This document shows positions 1 through 10,236 of a DNA stretch of 64,000 bases, piece by piece. Under the pieces are notes generated by a model. It had not been told where the DNA came from. It saw nothing but the letters and a program-made list of their open reading frames with translations, and searched no databases. The stretch's first letter is position 1. Each line of letters begins with the position of its first letter. A program made the translations under genes and the position numbers. Source of the stretch: Dysidea avara. Its lineage: Eukaryota; Porifera; Demospongiae; Dictyoceratida; Dysideidae. The stretch spans positions 19,335,863-19,399,862 of the forward strand of contig NC_089280.1 of assembly GCF_963678975.1 (NCBI RefSeq), written 5' to 3'.

Positions 1-50
1 GAGTGGGGGTCTGGGGGCGTGGGGGTCTGGGGGCTGTGCCCCCAGACGCT
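1..50. repeat. G-rich hairpin module
   Basis: Runs of GGGGG followed by CCCCC make a short GC-rich hairpin in an otherwise AT-rich region. A close relative lies at 44690-44725 (GGGGTCTGGGGGCATGCCCC) and a degenerate one at 14446-14475. In the last case the module lies inside a hAT-type MITE, so it is probably part of mobile elements. The left side is cut by the window edge. Confidence 0.5.
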
Positions 51-402
51 CAACAATTTCATAGTCTATAAATGGCCTAAAATCAATAATATAGCTATTG
101 AAACATATATATGCTTTGTGCTACATACATAGTAAAACTGGTGGACATTAGTTAGGCTATAAGAGTAATATTGTTTCCTTCATTGAAAACATGATATAAA
201 AATAGCTAGCTTATTACTATTCATGTCATACAAAGACGATAAACTTTCAGTCTAACATATTACATATAATATCACATCTTAATACGTAGTTAGCTACAGA
301 CAGAATCAATGTATGAGTCACTCTTAGATAAAATTAATACTGAATGCATAATATTGTATGCACCTTAGTAATGATAGCAATTATTAATATGCACTCAGGT
401 TA
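51..402. other. AT-rich sequence, no gene seen
   Basis: No coding potential, RNA or repeat was recognised. It lies just downstream of the hAT transposase stop codon and would be expected to contain that element's 3' flank and terminal repeat, but no terminal inverted repeat could be matched. Confidence 0.4.
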
Positions 403-1877
403 TTAGTCATTAAATAACATGTTCGCACTCTCCATACGGCGTGGATGCTTATTCATGAATAGCCGACAAACCTCTATCATGTCTATATCATAGTCATAGT
501 TGCTATGGATAATTGCTAAAGCACTCAGCCTCTCTTCTGTTTGACTACACCTTAGGTAATTGTCATTGCAGAAGCAGAACACTCACAAGAACAAGAGCTT
601 AGAGGCAAAGTAGTGAAGAGTTTTAAGAAGAGTGAAAATATTAGGCAGACTTTGCTGGCAGCAATGTTTTAAAGAATCACTGAAAGTGTGAGGTCTATGT
701 TTTAAAGGTACTTCAATCCATTTTGCCTTCCAACGTGCATATTCTTCATCAACCATGTCTTTATTTGGCAAAATCATCACCATAAACTGTCATTGCCTGC
801 ATAATATCTTAGCAGATAAAGCTGATTTGATTCTGGCTGGCAACAAATGCTGAACTAATGCAGCCTTTTTAGTGTGTTCATCGAACCTAAATGAGAGTTC
901 AGTGATCAAATGGTCAAGAAAAGGAATTGTAACTGAGTGTCTAAAACATTCCTCAATAGATTCAGAGGGCTGATTGGAATGATATTGTTGTCTTTTGCTG
1001 ACACAAGGTGCAGAAATTGAAATGTTGGATTTCTCAGCTAAAGTGGAACTGTGTGTATAAATGCGAGCTGAATAGTCCAACACATTTCTCCTTAAAGATT
1101 TTAACTCAGAACAGCACCGATCAATTAAATTAAGACCAGAAACTATACCCTGATTTATGCCTTGCAGTTTTACTGAAGCCTCCTTGAGATAAAGAAGAGA
1201 ACGTTGCAAGGTCACAAGTATACATATATGAACTCAAAACTTTCAATAGTCTTGAGATGTGCAAGAGCATTGTTTTTGTCTTCTTGTGTCCACCACTACT
1301 ATACTCTCTAAAATTCTCTTCTGATGTACCATAGATGATTGCTTCACAAAGTTGAACCAGAAAAGGATGACAAAGACAAAATCACTCCCAGCCATCATAT
1401 TTTCAACCCACCTAGTAATGCAAACATTTAAAATTGGGGTACGTGATGCACCAACACCACTTTGTATGCCTTCACGAACAATTGTTTTTAAAAACCCTTC
1501 TCGCTTTGGTGAAGCCTTTATCCAATGGGTCATACTCTTTACTTGGCTTATGCAATGTTATATTGGTAGGATTGAGCATGATGTCACAATAGCCAAGTTA
1601 AGACTATGTCCTGCACAATGAGTATACATGGCTTTAGGCTGCTGGTCACGAATTAACTTTTGAACACCTGATTTTTGCGCACTCATGTTGGCTGCCCCAT
1701 CATATCCTTGGCCTCGTAAGTGCACAAGTGACAACTCAAGGTCTTCCAAAGTTGTAATAATAGCATTAGCTATGTCATTTGCTCTTACTCTTTGGAGCTT
1801 TACAAAGCCAATAAATGTCTCCTGAACATCACAGTTTTCATCAACAAAGCGAAGGCACAGTGCCATATGCTCAACAT

Positions 1878-2172
1878 TAGTGATGCACCGATAAGAGATT
1901 TTGCTGATTATCCGATTAGCCGATATTGAAAATCATGTAACGGCTGATACCGATAACCGATCCGATGTTTAATTTTACCAAAATTTCACACATATTATGT
2001 AAACTTTCCACTTTTAACTTCATTTTTGTCTTATTTTTATGAAAACAATACCATCAGGGTCAGTAAAATTAATCGGCTAAATAATCTACTAATAATCACC
2101 GATGCCGATATTGCTGAAATGTGGCCGATAAACCGATTTCCAATTATTTACCGATTAATTGGTGCATCACTA
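1878..2172. mobile_element. hAT MITE with 8-bp target duplication, inside the hAT transposase
   Basis: Terminal inverted repeats TAGTGATGCACC...GGTGCATCACTA bound 295 bp of AT-rich non-coding sequence. Identical 8-bp flanks CTCAACAT at 1870-1877 and 2173-2180 are the target duplication, which is diagnostic for hAT. Internal sub-repeats (ACCGAT/ATCGGT) are typical. It splits the DUF4371 core of the host transposase. Confidence 0.9.
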
Positions 2173-2571
2173 CTCAACATTATGGCTAAACTTCATCAGC
2201 CAAAATAGAATAAAACACAGCATTTCTTACTTCAGTTACAATGCTGGTACGAATTACATCAAAGTCAATAACTTCAATAATGTCATTCTGCAACTTTGGA
2301 GATAAGTAAGTAGCATTCCTAGCCCTTGGCCAGTGCAAATGTGCATGTAACACTGAATTATTTTCAGCAAATACCTTTAAAAGTGCCAAAAAATTACCTG
2401 GATTATTATGTGGAGCAACAGTTTCGATATCACCTTGCAATGGGAGACCCTGTTTACATAAAAAGGTGATAGCATGCACAATCTGAAAGACAACATGCTT
2501 ATTTTCAGCAATTTTTGACTGCACAGCTTGGTTTATCATCACATAAATCAGTGAGTTAGGATTTTCTACAG

Positions 2572-2665
2572 ATGTTTATTTATTTATTTTATTAATGCTT
2601 TACAGCACAAGTGCTGAAGGTCTGTAGGACACCTGGTCCTACAGCCTGCTCAAAGACTTTAGCTA
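2572..2665 (-). repeat. retroposon 3' tail (SINE/LINE end) with AAATA tail
   Basis: On the minus strand the sequence CTGTAGGACCAGGTGTCCTA leads to a stem-loop (CAGCACTTGTGCTG) and a TAAATAAATA tail. An almost identical copy on the plus strand ends at 63352. The host sequence GTAGCTAAAGTCT is duplicated just upstream, a possible target duplication. It is inserted in the hAT transposase pseudogene. Confidence 0.7.
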
Positions 2666-2882
2666 CTTAGACTTTAGCTACTGATGTTTTCAGGATATCT
2701 GCTGCTTGAAGGGAATCATGATGGTATGCAAGTTTTGCATGTTTGCTCAATGTTTCACTCAATTTAACCCAACTTGAAAAAGGACGATTGACAAGAATAC
2801 CTTTGTCTTTTCGATTATCACCCAGGAGAACTGCACAAGGCCCACAAAATACAGCATCTAATTTTGGACTATATTTTAGCCA

Positions 2883-3680
2883 GGGCGTAACTAATCACTG
2901 GACTGGACTACTGAACTGGAACACTGGACTGGACTACTGGACTGACATATTTTTGGTTTTTACACATTCTGAGGTTGCTTTTATGAGTCTTGCTAGTCAA
3001 GGGCCTTCAGAAAACTTGCAGCCTGTTACTAAAATGATGACTGTGAGGAGTGGAGTAAGCAAAAACTGACTTGTTATGCTCTACAGCATTTATATACTTC
3101 TTAGTATTGTGTTTTGGAGATTGTTATATCTAGCAATAGCTAACCAAAAATCATGCATTTTACTATATTTGTGCTACCTATAATACACTGTATCCTTGAA
3201 CTAAATAGCTCAGACCCCTGGGACACAACCCATCCTTCCTAAGACAATCTATTGTAGCTAAATTTGTTCCTACATGCAATATACAAACTCATTGCACAAC
3301 TGTAGAGTTTTTCTACTATCATGATTAGTACTTACATGTGCTGGTTGGCATACTATAATATGTAACAAAATTTATTAGCATTGTACAAGATTGCTACTAC
3401 CTCCAAGATGTTATTATTGGTTAACTATAACTAGCACATTCTCTGCAGCACACTGATAAGGAGTATAGGTATATGTACTGTAGAAGAACATAATAAATCG
3501 AGGTGAAATCACTAAAAGTCAGTTTTTTCTTACTCCACTCCTCACACTCATCACTTTAGTAGCAGACTGCAAGTTTTCTGAAGGCCCTTGGCTAGCAGGA
3601 CTCAATAAAACCAACCTCAGAATGTGTAATAACCAAAAATATGTCAGTCCAGTAGTCCAGTCCAGTGATTAGTTACACCC
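2883..3680. mobile_element. long-TIR foldback element (MULE-like) with 9-bp target duplication
   Basis: Two inverted arms (2883-3071 and about 3515-3680) begin GGGCGTAACTAATCACTGG and GGGTGTAACTAATCACTGG. They are flanked by TTTTAGCCA at 2874-2882 and 3681-3689. Long (about 170-190 bp) TIRs plus a 9-bp duplication fit a non-autonomous Mutator-like element; an 8-bp reading (hAT) cannot be excluded. The left arm has an extra tandem expansion of CTGGACTGGACTA units. Removing the element and one TSD restores an open frame across the TTF motif of the transposase, which shows that the insertion is younger than that gene. Confidence 0.85.
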
Positions 3681-4243
3681 TTTTAGCCATGGGTACTTTT
3701 CAAGCCAGCCAACTTTGAACTTTCTATTACATCCATGAAAATATGTTGTTGGAAGGTTATCTGGTGGTCTAACATGATTGAATAGTAAAGAATATTTTTC
3801 AGCATTGTCCATAGTTTTCATTGACTGATAGACATCATCAATGGACTTTGATGGAGTAATGATGGAACCAATATCACTAGGTATTTCAGAACTCACATTG
3901 TCTGCAGCAGATGGCTAGGACACTTAAATACTTCACCTTCTGGTGGATGGTCTACTTGTTCTTCATCTGATGATAAGCAGATGACGTCAGTTTCTTGCTC
4001 TAAATTGCTGCTGCATGTCAATACACTTTGATCCATTAGCACTGGTGAAACTTCTTTGTCAGCCACGGTACAACTGGAGCTGGTATCAAGGTGAGAGTCA
4101 GTAGAAAGCATACCAGAGCTATTGCTGGTAGCTCCTAGGAAAAAGTCAGCTCTAGAGCATAATCTTGATTGTGAGAGTATAATTTTGAGCATAATAGGCT
4201 GGATTTTTGAGCACTGCTCAAAAGCATAATAGGCAATTTTCAA

Positions 4244-4783
4244 AGCATATTTGGTTCAAGCCTACCAGTGATTAAAGTGACCATATGGTATGCATAAGGC
4301 CAGTCTGTAGCACTTGACAGGAATGCGGTCTGGAGAGTTCACAGAACTTGTGTGAACTACTGTAGGTGGGTTTGCTGAGACAGTCACACACATAAACAAT
4401 TTGATTATAATGGTGTGGATTGGACAAAGGAAAAACTAAACTTGCAGGAGCCTGCATGTGATGGCTGCACTGAACTATTGATTATAGTATTAGTGTAATA
4501 CACTAATCATATGGCGGAGTAATTGAATTTATAACTGGAGAGGCAGTTTTTTACTTATATGTATACAAAGTTACATACTGATTACAATAGTTACATATTA
4601 TTGCATTCATCAAATTCAATTAGTAGAGATCCCCCTTTGTATATACTAGGACCACATTCCAATTAATTTTATTTTGCAGATATTTCTGTAGCAATTTAAT
4701 TGCTATAGTGCTGTAATTGTCACCTGTTATTTACACAATTTTTTGTGTCTATATCAATTGTATCATAGTATTACATCATAATA
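4244..4783. other. AT-rich intergenic sequence
   Basis: Sequence between the hAT transposase start and the first composite element. It may hold the hAT element's 5' terminus, but no matching inverted repeat was recognised. No other feature seen. Confidence 0.4.
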
Positions 4784-5584
4784 TCAAGACACACTGCAGT
4801 GTGTCGTGCGGCCCAAGAAGCCGGCGCGCCACACCGTGGGTATATTGACAGGAAGAAAGAAAACGTCATTTTCACACCTTTGTATCTTGGTGATACCTTA
4901 TCTGATTGGAATTAAATTTGTTGCAGAGTTTCCCGCTAGCTAGGGGAGCCCACATTCCAAATTTGAAGGAAATCGCGCAAGCCATTTCCGAGTTACGAGC
5001 AGCCAAAGTTTCGTTTTTTTTTTCTTTCTTCGTCTTTTCGTACACGTGCAAGAATTGCTATAAAACGCAAACGCAAACGCGTACTCCGATCGCCTTGAAA
5101 TTTGGCACACAGAAAGGCAGTCCAAAGGCGAATCCTATAGTATCAAAATTGGTGCAAATCCGATGAACAGTTAAGGATCTATGATCAATTATTCGCGTAA
5201 AACAAGATTGATTTGTTGTCACTCCTACAGGGTAAACCGCTTCATGGAATGAGTTGAAAATCGTTTTGTAGATAGATCAACCATTGTAGGAGTGCCTTTT
5301 GGTGGTTTGAAAGCAATCGAAATAAAGATCATGGAGATATGACACGAAACCGAAGGTGTGTAACAATTGCGCGATCGAGATTCGTGAATAAAAATACCAA
5401 TAATTTCCACGCCTACCAGGCAAACCGCTTAGAGCAGTGAGCTGAAAATGGGTATGTAGCTGGAATAGTCATCGTAGAAAGTCCTTGCAGTAGTACAGAA
5501 CAATCGGATTACAAACCACTGAGTTATGATTCCAAAGCCAACTCCATGTAGCAAATGCGAGATCGAGATACTCTAATAGAACAG

Positions 5585-6785
5585 TCATCCTAATAGAGCA
5601 TTCAGCTAGTTCATGACTTACTCCATTACAGATTTCTATTACATTGCAAGTTATGCTGTAGAGAGTTCAGCAGCAACCAGTTAATATTGTAGACAGTTCA
5701 GCTACAAGCAAGTCACCCTGTAGAGAGTTCAGCTACAAATATATCGTTGTATAATTGATTATGATTATGATGCATGATTATGATGTGATTTGGGTTGAGG
5801 CTTAGAAGCCTGTACACCCATTCAATTACATACATATACATACATAATCATTACAAGTCACACTGAAGAGAGTTCAGCTATCAACAAGTCATGCACCCTG
5901 TAGAGAGTTCAGCTACAAACAATTCACTCTCTAGAGAATTCTGCTACAAATAAGTCTTCATGCAGAGAGTTAAAACCAAAATCCACCCTGTAAAGTGTTC
6001 AGCTTTACTAATTATAACAAGTTACTCTTTAGAGAGATCAGCTAGAAACAAGAGTGGGCACAGCTAGAAAACGTCACCTTGTAGAGAGTTCAGCTACAAA
6101 CAAATCACCCTGCAGAGAGTTTAGCTACAAACAAATCACACTGTAGAGAGATCAGCTAGAAGAAGCAACCTTGTAGAGGGTTCAGCTGGAACTGATCACC
6201 CTGTAGAGAGTTCAGTTAGAAACAAATCAACCTGTACGGAGTTCAGCTACAAAGAAGCCATCCTGTAGAGAGTTCAGCTACAAAAACAATCACCCTGTAG
6301 TGTGTTCAGCTACAAACAAATCACCTTGTAGAGAGTTCAACTAGACAAAAGTCACTCAGATCATCTAGAAAAAGTCACCCCGTAGAGCGATCAGCTAGAA
6401 GAAATCACCTTGCAGAGAGTTTAGCTACAAAGAAACCATCCTTTTGAGAGTTCAGCTACAAACAAATCATCCTGTAGTGAGTTCAGCTAGAAACAAGTCA
6501 CCAACTAGAGAGATCAGCTAGAAACAAGTCACCCTGTAGAGAGATCAGCTAGAAGAAATTACTTTGCAGAGAGTTCAGCTACAAAGAAACCATCATGTAC
6601 AGAGATCAGGTGCAAGCAAAATCACCCAGTGGAAAGTTTAGCTACGAATAGATCACCCTGTAAAGAGTTCAGCTAGAAACAAATCATCCTGTAGAGAGTT
6701 CATCTACAAACAAATCACCCTGTAGAGAGTTCAGCTACATTTCAAGTCACCCAGTAGAGATCAGTTGCAAACAAGTTATCCGTAG
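5585..6785 (+). repeat. 30-31 bp minisatellite, copy 1 (about 1.2 kb)
   Basis: Monomers such as TTCAGCTACAAACAAATCAC followed by CCTGTAGAGAG repeat with 5-20% divergence. Variants alternate between CTACAAACAAATCACC, CTAGAAGAAATCACCTTG and CTAGAAACAAGTCACC. This is the shortest of the three arrays and appears the most diverged and irregular. Confidence 0.9.
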
Positions 6786-6968
6786 GGAATAATAAATATA
6801 TGGATTATATAATTTGTACATTTACTGATAAAATCAGAATTAGTTAAAGTATTTAAAATCTTCTTCATCTTTTTCTTCTTCCTGTGGTAAAGAAAAAAAA
6901 TAGGTTAATAAAGCCCCAAGACTGGCCATAGGCTGGATTTGGGGTATACAAATACAAAAAGGAGTGAA

Positions 6969-7295
6969 ATCTAATCCAAAATGGCCAAGCTATAAAAAAA
7001 GAGTGCAGCCCTCAAAAAGGCTATGATGAAAAAAGATGTGAAATCCAAGATGGTGGCCAAGAAATGGCTGTGATGGTAGGTTAATGGTAAAAATTTTAAT
7101 AATGACAATTCAGGTGAATTTATTGCCAAGACCAAGTGGCGCCAAATTCACCTGAATTGTCGTTGTTAAAATTTTTACCCTTAACCTACCATCACAGCCA
7201 TTTCTTGGCCACCACCTTGGATTTCACATCTTTTTTCACCATAGCCTTTTTGAGGGCCGCACTTTTTTTTACAGCTTGGCTGTTTTGGATTAGAT
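6969..7295. repeat. terminal palindrome of composite element copy 1
   Basis: Arms of about 155 bp run from ATCTAATCCAAAA to TTTTGGATTAGAT, with the centre near 7132 at CCAAGTGGCGCC. The right arm is the element's 3' end. The transcript of either strand would fold into a long hairpin. Confidence 0.9.
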
Positions 7296-7436
7296 AATAT
7301 TATCATAAGGCCACTACAATGAGATAACTTGTTTCTCATCAACTTCCCATAGAGTAACACATTTGGTGGGCAGGTTATCTCATTATTGCACAAGCCATAG
7401 CATATTTGTACAAAACCAGTATAATAATTCTTTATT

Positions 7437-7673
7437 TGTGACCCGGTCTGCGAAAAGGGCTCTTATAGCCTTTCCAATTGCATATATATGATAACCCATA
7501 ACTTGACTGGTGAATATGGTACAAGCCTACAATTTGGTCACTCAACAACCCTAACCTGGCAGTAGCTGTGGGTGTAATTACATGGTGATAGCGTTAGTAG
7601 ATTAGGAGTTACGATTAGCCAAACATGGATAATTGGAAAGGCTATAAGAGCCCTTTTCGCAGACCGGGTCACA
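7437..7673. mobile_element. MITE with 43-bp inverted repeats
   Basis: TGTGACCCGGTCTGCGAAAA... at 7437-7479 is the reverse complement of 7631-7673. The 150-bp interior is non-coding. The target duplication is unclear (possibly ATTT). A similar GTGACC...GGTCA-ended element lies at 17432-18030. Confidence 0.8.
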
Positions 7674-7830
7674 TTTTAGGTTATTGGCAGGGTGCACACC
7701 AAGCACTAGTGCACGCTGAGGGTAAAACTCAGAGTGCACATAAACTTCAACTTCAGTAACAATGCTTCCAAGCCCTTTACGAGAGTTCCACCAGTCTTGG
7801 GATCATGTACCATACCCCAGTACAGCATGC

Positions 7831-7831
<1 letters not shown>

Positions 7832-7876
<45 letters not shown>
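7832..7876 (+). repeat. CAG trinucleotide repeat, 15 units
   Basis: Fifteen perfect CAG units with AT-poor flanks, inside the Harbinger-like element. Open frames through it (polyalanine, polyserine, polyleucine) exist in three frames, but none has other protein-like content, so it is treated as a non-coding microsatellite. Confidence 0.9.
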
Positions 7877-7878
<2 letters not shown>

Positions 7879-8320
7879 GTGTTAGCATGTGTAGGCTGGT
7901 CAGTCTTATTAGGGGGAGGAGCTGTGCAAGCTTGTGGCAGAAGTAGGAACACTAAAGCTACTATGACTCTTAGATATGATGGCCCTGCACATAGGCCATG
8001 CAGCTAGGTCACGGTACCAATGCTAGTGTATAGTCTAATGTACACTGCAGCACTCACTGTTGATGCCTTGGTGGTGTTGATGCTCCAAAAAGCACTCTAA
8101 TCAACACAGAAATAAAAAAAACACTCATAAATGGTGTCTGTATCTCAATGGGATTGCAGTTTTCCATGGAAATAGTGCTTTTCTACATGATAAACCCACT
8201 GCCACAGCACTCGAAAAAGCCATGCTGCAATCTCGTGCAATAATGAATGCACATGCATGGGAATAAGAAAATTTTGGTGTGGGCGGTTGATGAGAAACAA
8301 GTTATCTCATTGTAGTGGCC

Positions 8321-8863
8321 TAATATATCATAATAACTATATCAAACAGAATGATAGTACTGTATAGTAGGGGTTGGTAAGAAATCATATGGTTTCGTGG
8401 ATTTTCGTACCTTAAAAAACAGCTAAGTTTTACCCAAAAAAACCCGCCTGGAATGTTTTAGTATACTGTTATAATGATGCTGTACCTTGGGTAAACAGCA
8501 AAAAGTCAAATGTTTCGATGTACAGCGAGTTTTAAAAATTTCAAAATTCACCTACATTCTGTCTGCCAACCTGCCTGCTGTAAGACCCGGTAGTGCTAGG
8601 CAGTTATGGTGCTAGGTGTACGATTCCAGAAATTTCAGACAGCCAAGGTAATGACGGCGGATTCACGAATCTATTGTTTCGATGATGTTCTGTCCACTGC
8701 ACCATGTTGTTTGCTTTCATCATTCATTTACTTCTTTGTTCTTCTTGAAGGATAATTAATAGTTGCATCGCTTAATATTTGTGGTGCACCACAACCCAAA
8801 CACCTGATTTTAACGAAGCGTGAATACGTGTGCGTAAGATGAGGGTAAACGGGTGTTACTGTT
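8321..8863. other. no gene seen
   Basis: Unassigned sequence. GTACTGTATAGTAGGGG near 8355 resembles the dispersed TACTATACAGTACTGTATG module seen at 15590 and 57580 in the foldback elements. Confidence 0.35.
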
Positions 8864-9117
8864 ATTAACACTTTACAGTGACCAGCACTGAAGGTCTGAT
8901 AGCAACATGTGCTGCAGCCTTAGGATTACCTAACCTAATTTCAAGTATTTAGACTTAGCGACTTATAGCTGAAAAGGTGTAACAGAAAAGGGGCCATGCA
9001 AAGTAAGGAAAAAAATCCCTCCAACCCCAGGATTCGAACTGCAGGTCATCCAATGTCTAGTTGGGGCCACACTCAGTCTCCTCCAGGAGGGATGGATTTT
9101 CTTCCTTAAACCTAAAG
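8864..9117 (-). mobile_element. tRNA-derived SINE with LINE-like 3' tail
   Basis: Read on the minus strand: a tRNA-like head with a B-box-like GTTCGAATCC (9023-9045 region) and a 7-bp acceptor-like pairing TCCCTCC/GGAGGGA. It is followed by a body and then the tail AATCCTAAGGCTGCAGCAC...TTCAGTGCTGGTCACTGTAAAG ending TTAATAACAGTAA. The T-arm does not pair well, so it is a SINE head and not a functional tRNA. Related tails occur at 9121-9245 and 10745-10836. Confidence 0.6.
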
Positions 9118-9120
9118 TAT

Positions 9121-9245
9121 TTATTGTTATTAACACATTACAGTGACCAGCACTGAAGGTCTGACAGCAACATGTGCTGCAGCCTTAGGATTACCTATAA
9201 GGACTTAAACTTAGTAACTTATATATAGCTGAAAAGGTGTATGTA
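9121..9245 (-). repeat. second SINE tail, abutting the SINE
   Basis: Same family tail (GGCTGCAGCACATGTTGCTG, then CTGTAATGTGTTAATAACA) in the same orientation, directly next to the SINE. The younger SINE seems to have landed at or beside the A-rich end of this older copy. Confidence 0.65.
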
Positions 9246-9548
9246 GTACCCAAGGAGTTGTCTCTAGCATTTATTAATGCTGGGTAATCGTTTTATAGTC
9301 TTAATTACCAGTTTAGCTTTTTTGTGAGGTAGCTAGCTAGCTAATAATATCTTTGAGGGGAGAATCCACCTCAGAATCCAGACTTCTAAAAGCGAGGGTT
9401 CCACTCTTATAATGGTGGACTCTCCAGCGATGTTTTACTGTAAAATCATCAACATTAAAGCCATTATAAATGTAGCTGAAGCCTTAAACAGTTGCTGTAA
9501 TAGACAAAAAGATAATTATTTTTATTAAAGGCGCTTATTGTGTACGAA
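9246..9548. other. no gene seen
   Basis: Unique-looking AT-rich sequence between the SINE and the next MITE. Confidence 0.35.
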
Positions 9549-9777
9549 GGTAAAAGATACCACATAGCCTAAATATTTCGAGAGGGGGGGGGAATTTTCA
9601 CTAATTTTGCGGTTTTTGGGTGCAATCAGTGAAAATTTTACCCTTGAAATATTTTGACTTCCATATAGTCTAATACATTTTGGGAGTGTACAAATCCAAG
9701 GAAAATTTATTTTTAGCAACGTTGCTCAACCTCAAAAAGTTTGCCCCTCGAAATATTTAGGTTATACGGTAACTGCT
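9549..9777. mobile_element. small MITE, AAATATTTCGAG type
   Basis: The segment CATAGCCTAAATATTTCGAG at about 9560 is inverted against CTCGAAATATTTAGGTTATA at about 9748-9767. A G8 run follows the left arm and a second imperfect pair (GTGAAAATTTTACCC) lies inside. Flanking duplication not resolved. Confidence 0.65.
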
Positions 9778-9857
9778 TCAAGTGATATTTATACTATGTG
9801 GATAACAAAAAGAGTACAATATAGCTAGCTAGATAAAAAGGTAAACAAACTAGAAAA

Positions 9858-10236
9858 TTAAAAATTTTAAAAGGAAGTAGGGGTTGATACTATACACGCT
9901 TCAAAAAGTAAGGAAACAAGCTCAAAAATGTTACAGTTGAAATGAGAAATGATCCAGCAGTAAAAAGTAAGGAAACAAGATTAGACGACTACTTGCTAAA
10001 ATGAGACACACTTTAATCCCTACTTTTAGCTAATTTGATGGTCTCAGATACTAGCCAAAAGTAGGCATTAAAGTGTGTCTCATTGTAGCAAGTAGTACTA
10101 GTCGTCTAATCTTGTTTCCTTACTTTTTACTGTTGGATCATTTCTCATTTCAGCTCAGTGTAACATTTTTGAACTTGTTTGCTTACTTTTTGTAGCGTGT
10201 ATAGTATCAACCCCTAATTCCTTTTAAAATTTTTAA
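9858..10236. mobile_element. hairpin foldback element H1
   Basis: The two halves are near-perfect inverted copies of about 175 bp around a loop near 10035 (TTTTAGCTAATTTGATGG). The arm carries AGGGGTTGATACTATACACG and the family module AAAAGTAAGGAAACAAG, also found in H2, H3 and H4. Confidence 0.85.

Larger units (their letters stand above)
403..4243 (-). pseudogene. hAT-type transposase (TTF zinc finger / DUF4371 / hAT dimerisation), decayed and interrupted
   Basis: Reading on the minus strand, pieces follow the domain order of ZMYM1-like hAT transposases. There is a low-complexity N-terminus (4243-3894), then a TTF-type segment ending YPWLK at 3690. That segment continues beyond an insertion as YSPKLDAVFCGPC (2875-2680). 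A DUF4371 core follows: ADEV near 2195, then GQGYDGAANMS and HCAGHSLNLA at 1735-1580. Next come a TRWVE block near 1420, an RRQ/IPFLDHLI block (990-900), and a C-terminal dimerisation motif RLSALAIIHSNYDYDID ending in TAA at 403-405. Breaks: a frame change near 3894, a MULE-like foldback at 2883-3680, a retroposon at about 2572-2665, a one-base frameshift near 2200, a hAT MITE at 1878-2172, and further frame changes around 1240 and 785. The family assignment is firm; the element is inactive. Its own terminal repeats were not found. Confidence 0.85.
4784..7295 (+). mobile_element. composite minisatellite element, copy 1 (HINE/Helentron-like)
   Basis: It starts TCAAGACACAC, a self-complementary ACACACTGCAGTGTGT hairpin, then TCGTGCGGCCCAAGAAGCCG. 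A roughly 780-bp 5' block follows, then a minisatellite, then a short linker and a terminal palindrome ending GGATTAGAT. The 5' GTGCGGCCC has an inverted partner GGGCCGCAC about 40 bp from the 3' end (a sub-terminal inverted repeat). No target duplication is visible. This order (5' block with subTIR, minisatellite, 3' block with hairpin) resembles DINE-1/HINE elements, the non-autonomous Helentrons. That assignment is inference. Sister copies at 24273 and 47588 fix both boundaries. No protein is encoded. Confidence 0.75.
7309..8320. mobile_element. PIF/Harbinger-like non-autonomous element with TAA target duplication
   Basis: Inverted repeats of about 35 bp (GGCCACTACAATGAGATAAC... and its complement ending GTAGTGGCC) are flanked by TAA at 7306-7308 and 8321-8323. 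GGCC ends with a 3-bp TWA-type duplication fit PIF/Harbinger. It starts 13 bp after composite element copy 1. Inside are another MITE (7437-7673) and a CAG repeat. No transposase is encoded. Confidence 0.75.

Noticed and set aside
7706-8007. Polyalanine, polyserine and polyleucine frames through the CAG repeat
   Set aside because: No conserved sequence around the repeat, and it lies inside a non-coding Harbinger-like element.
9020-9100. tRNA gene on the minus strand
   Set aside because: A B-box-like GTTCGAATCC and an acceptor-like pairing exist, but the T-arm does not pair and extra bases follow; it fits a SINE head.
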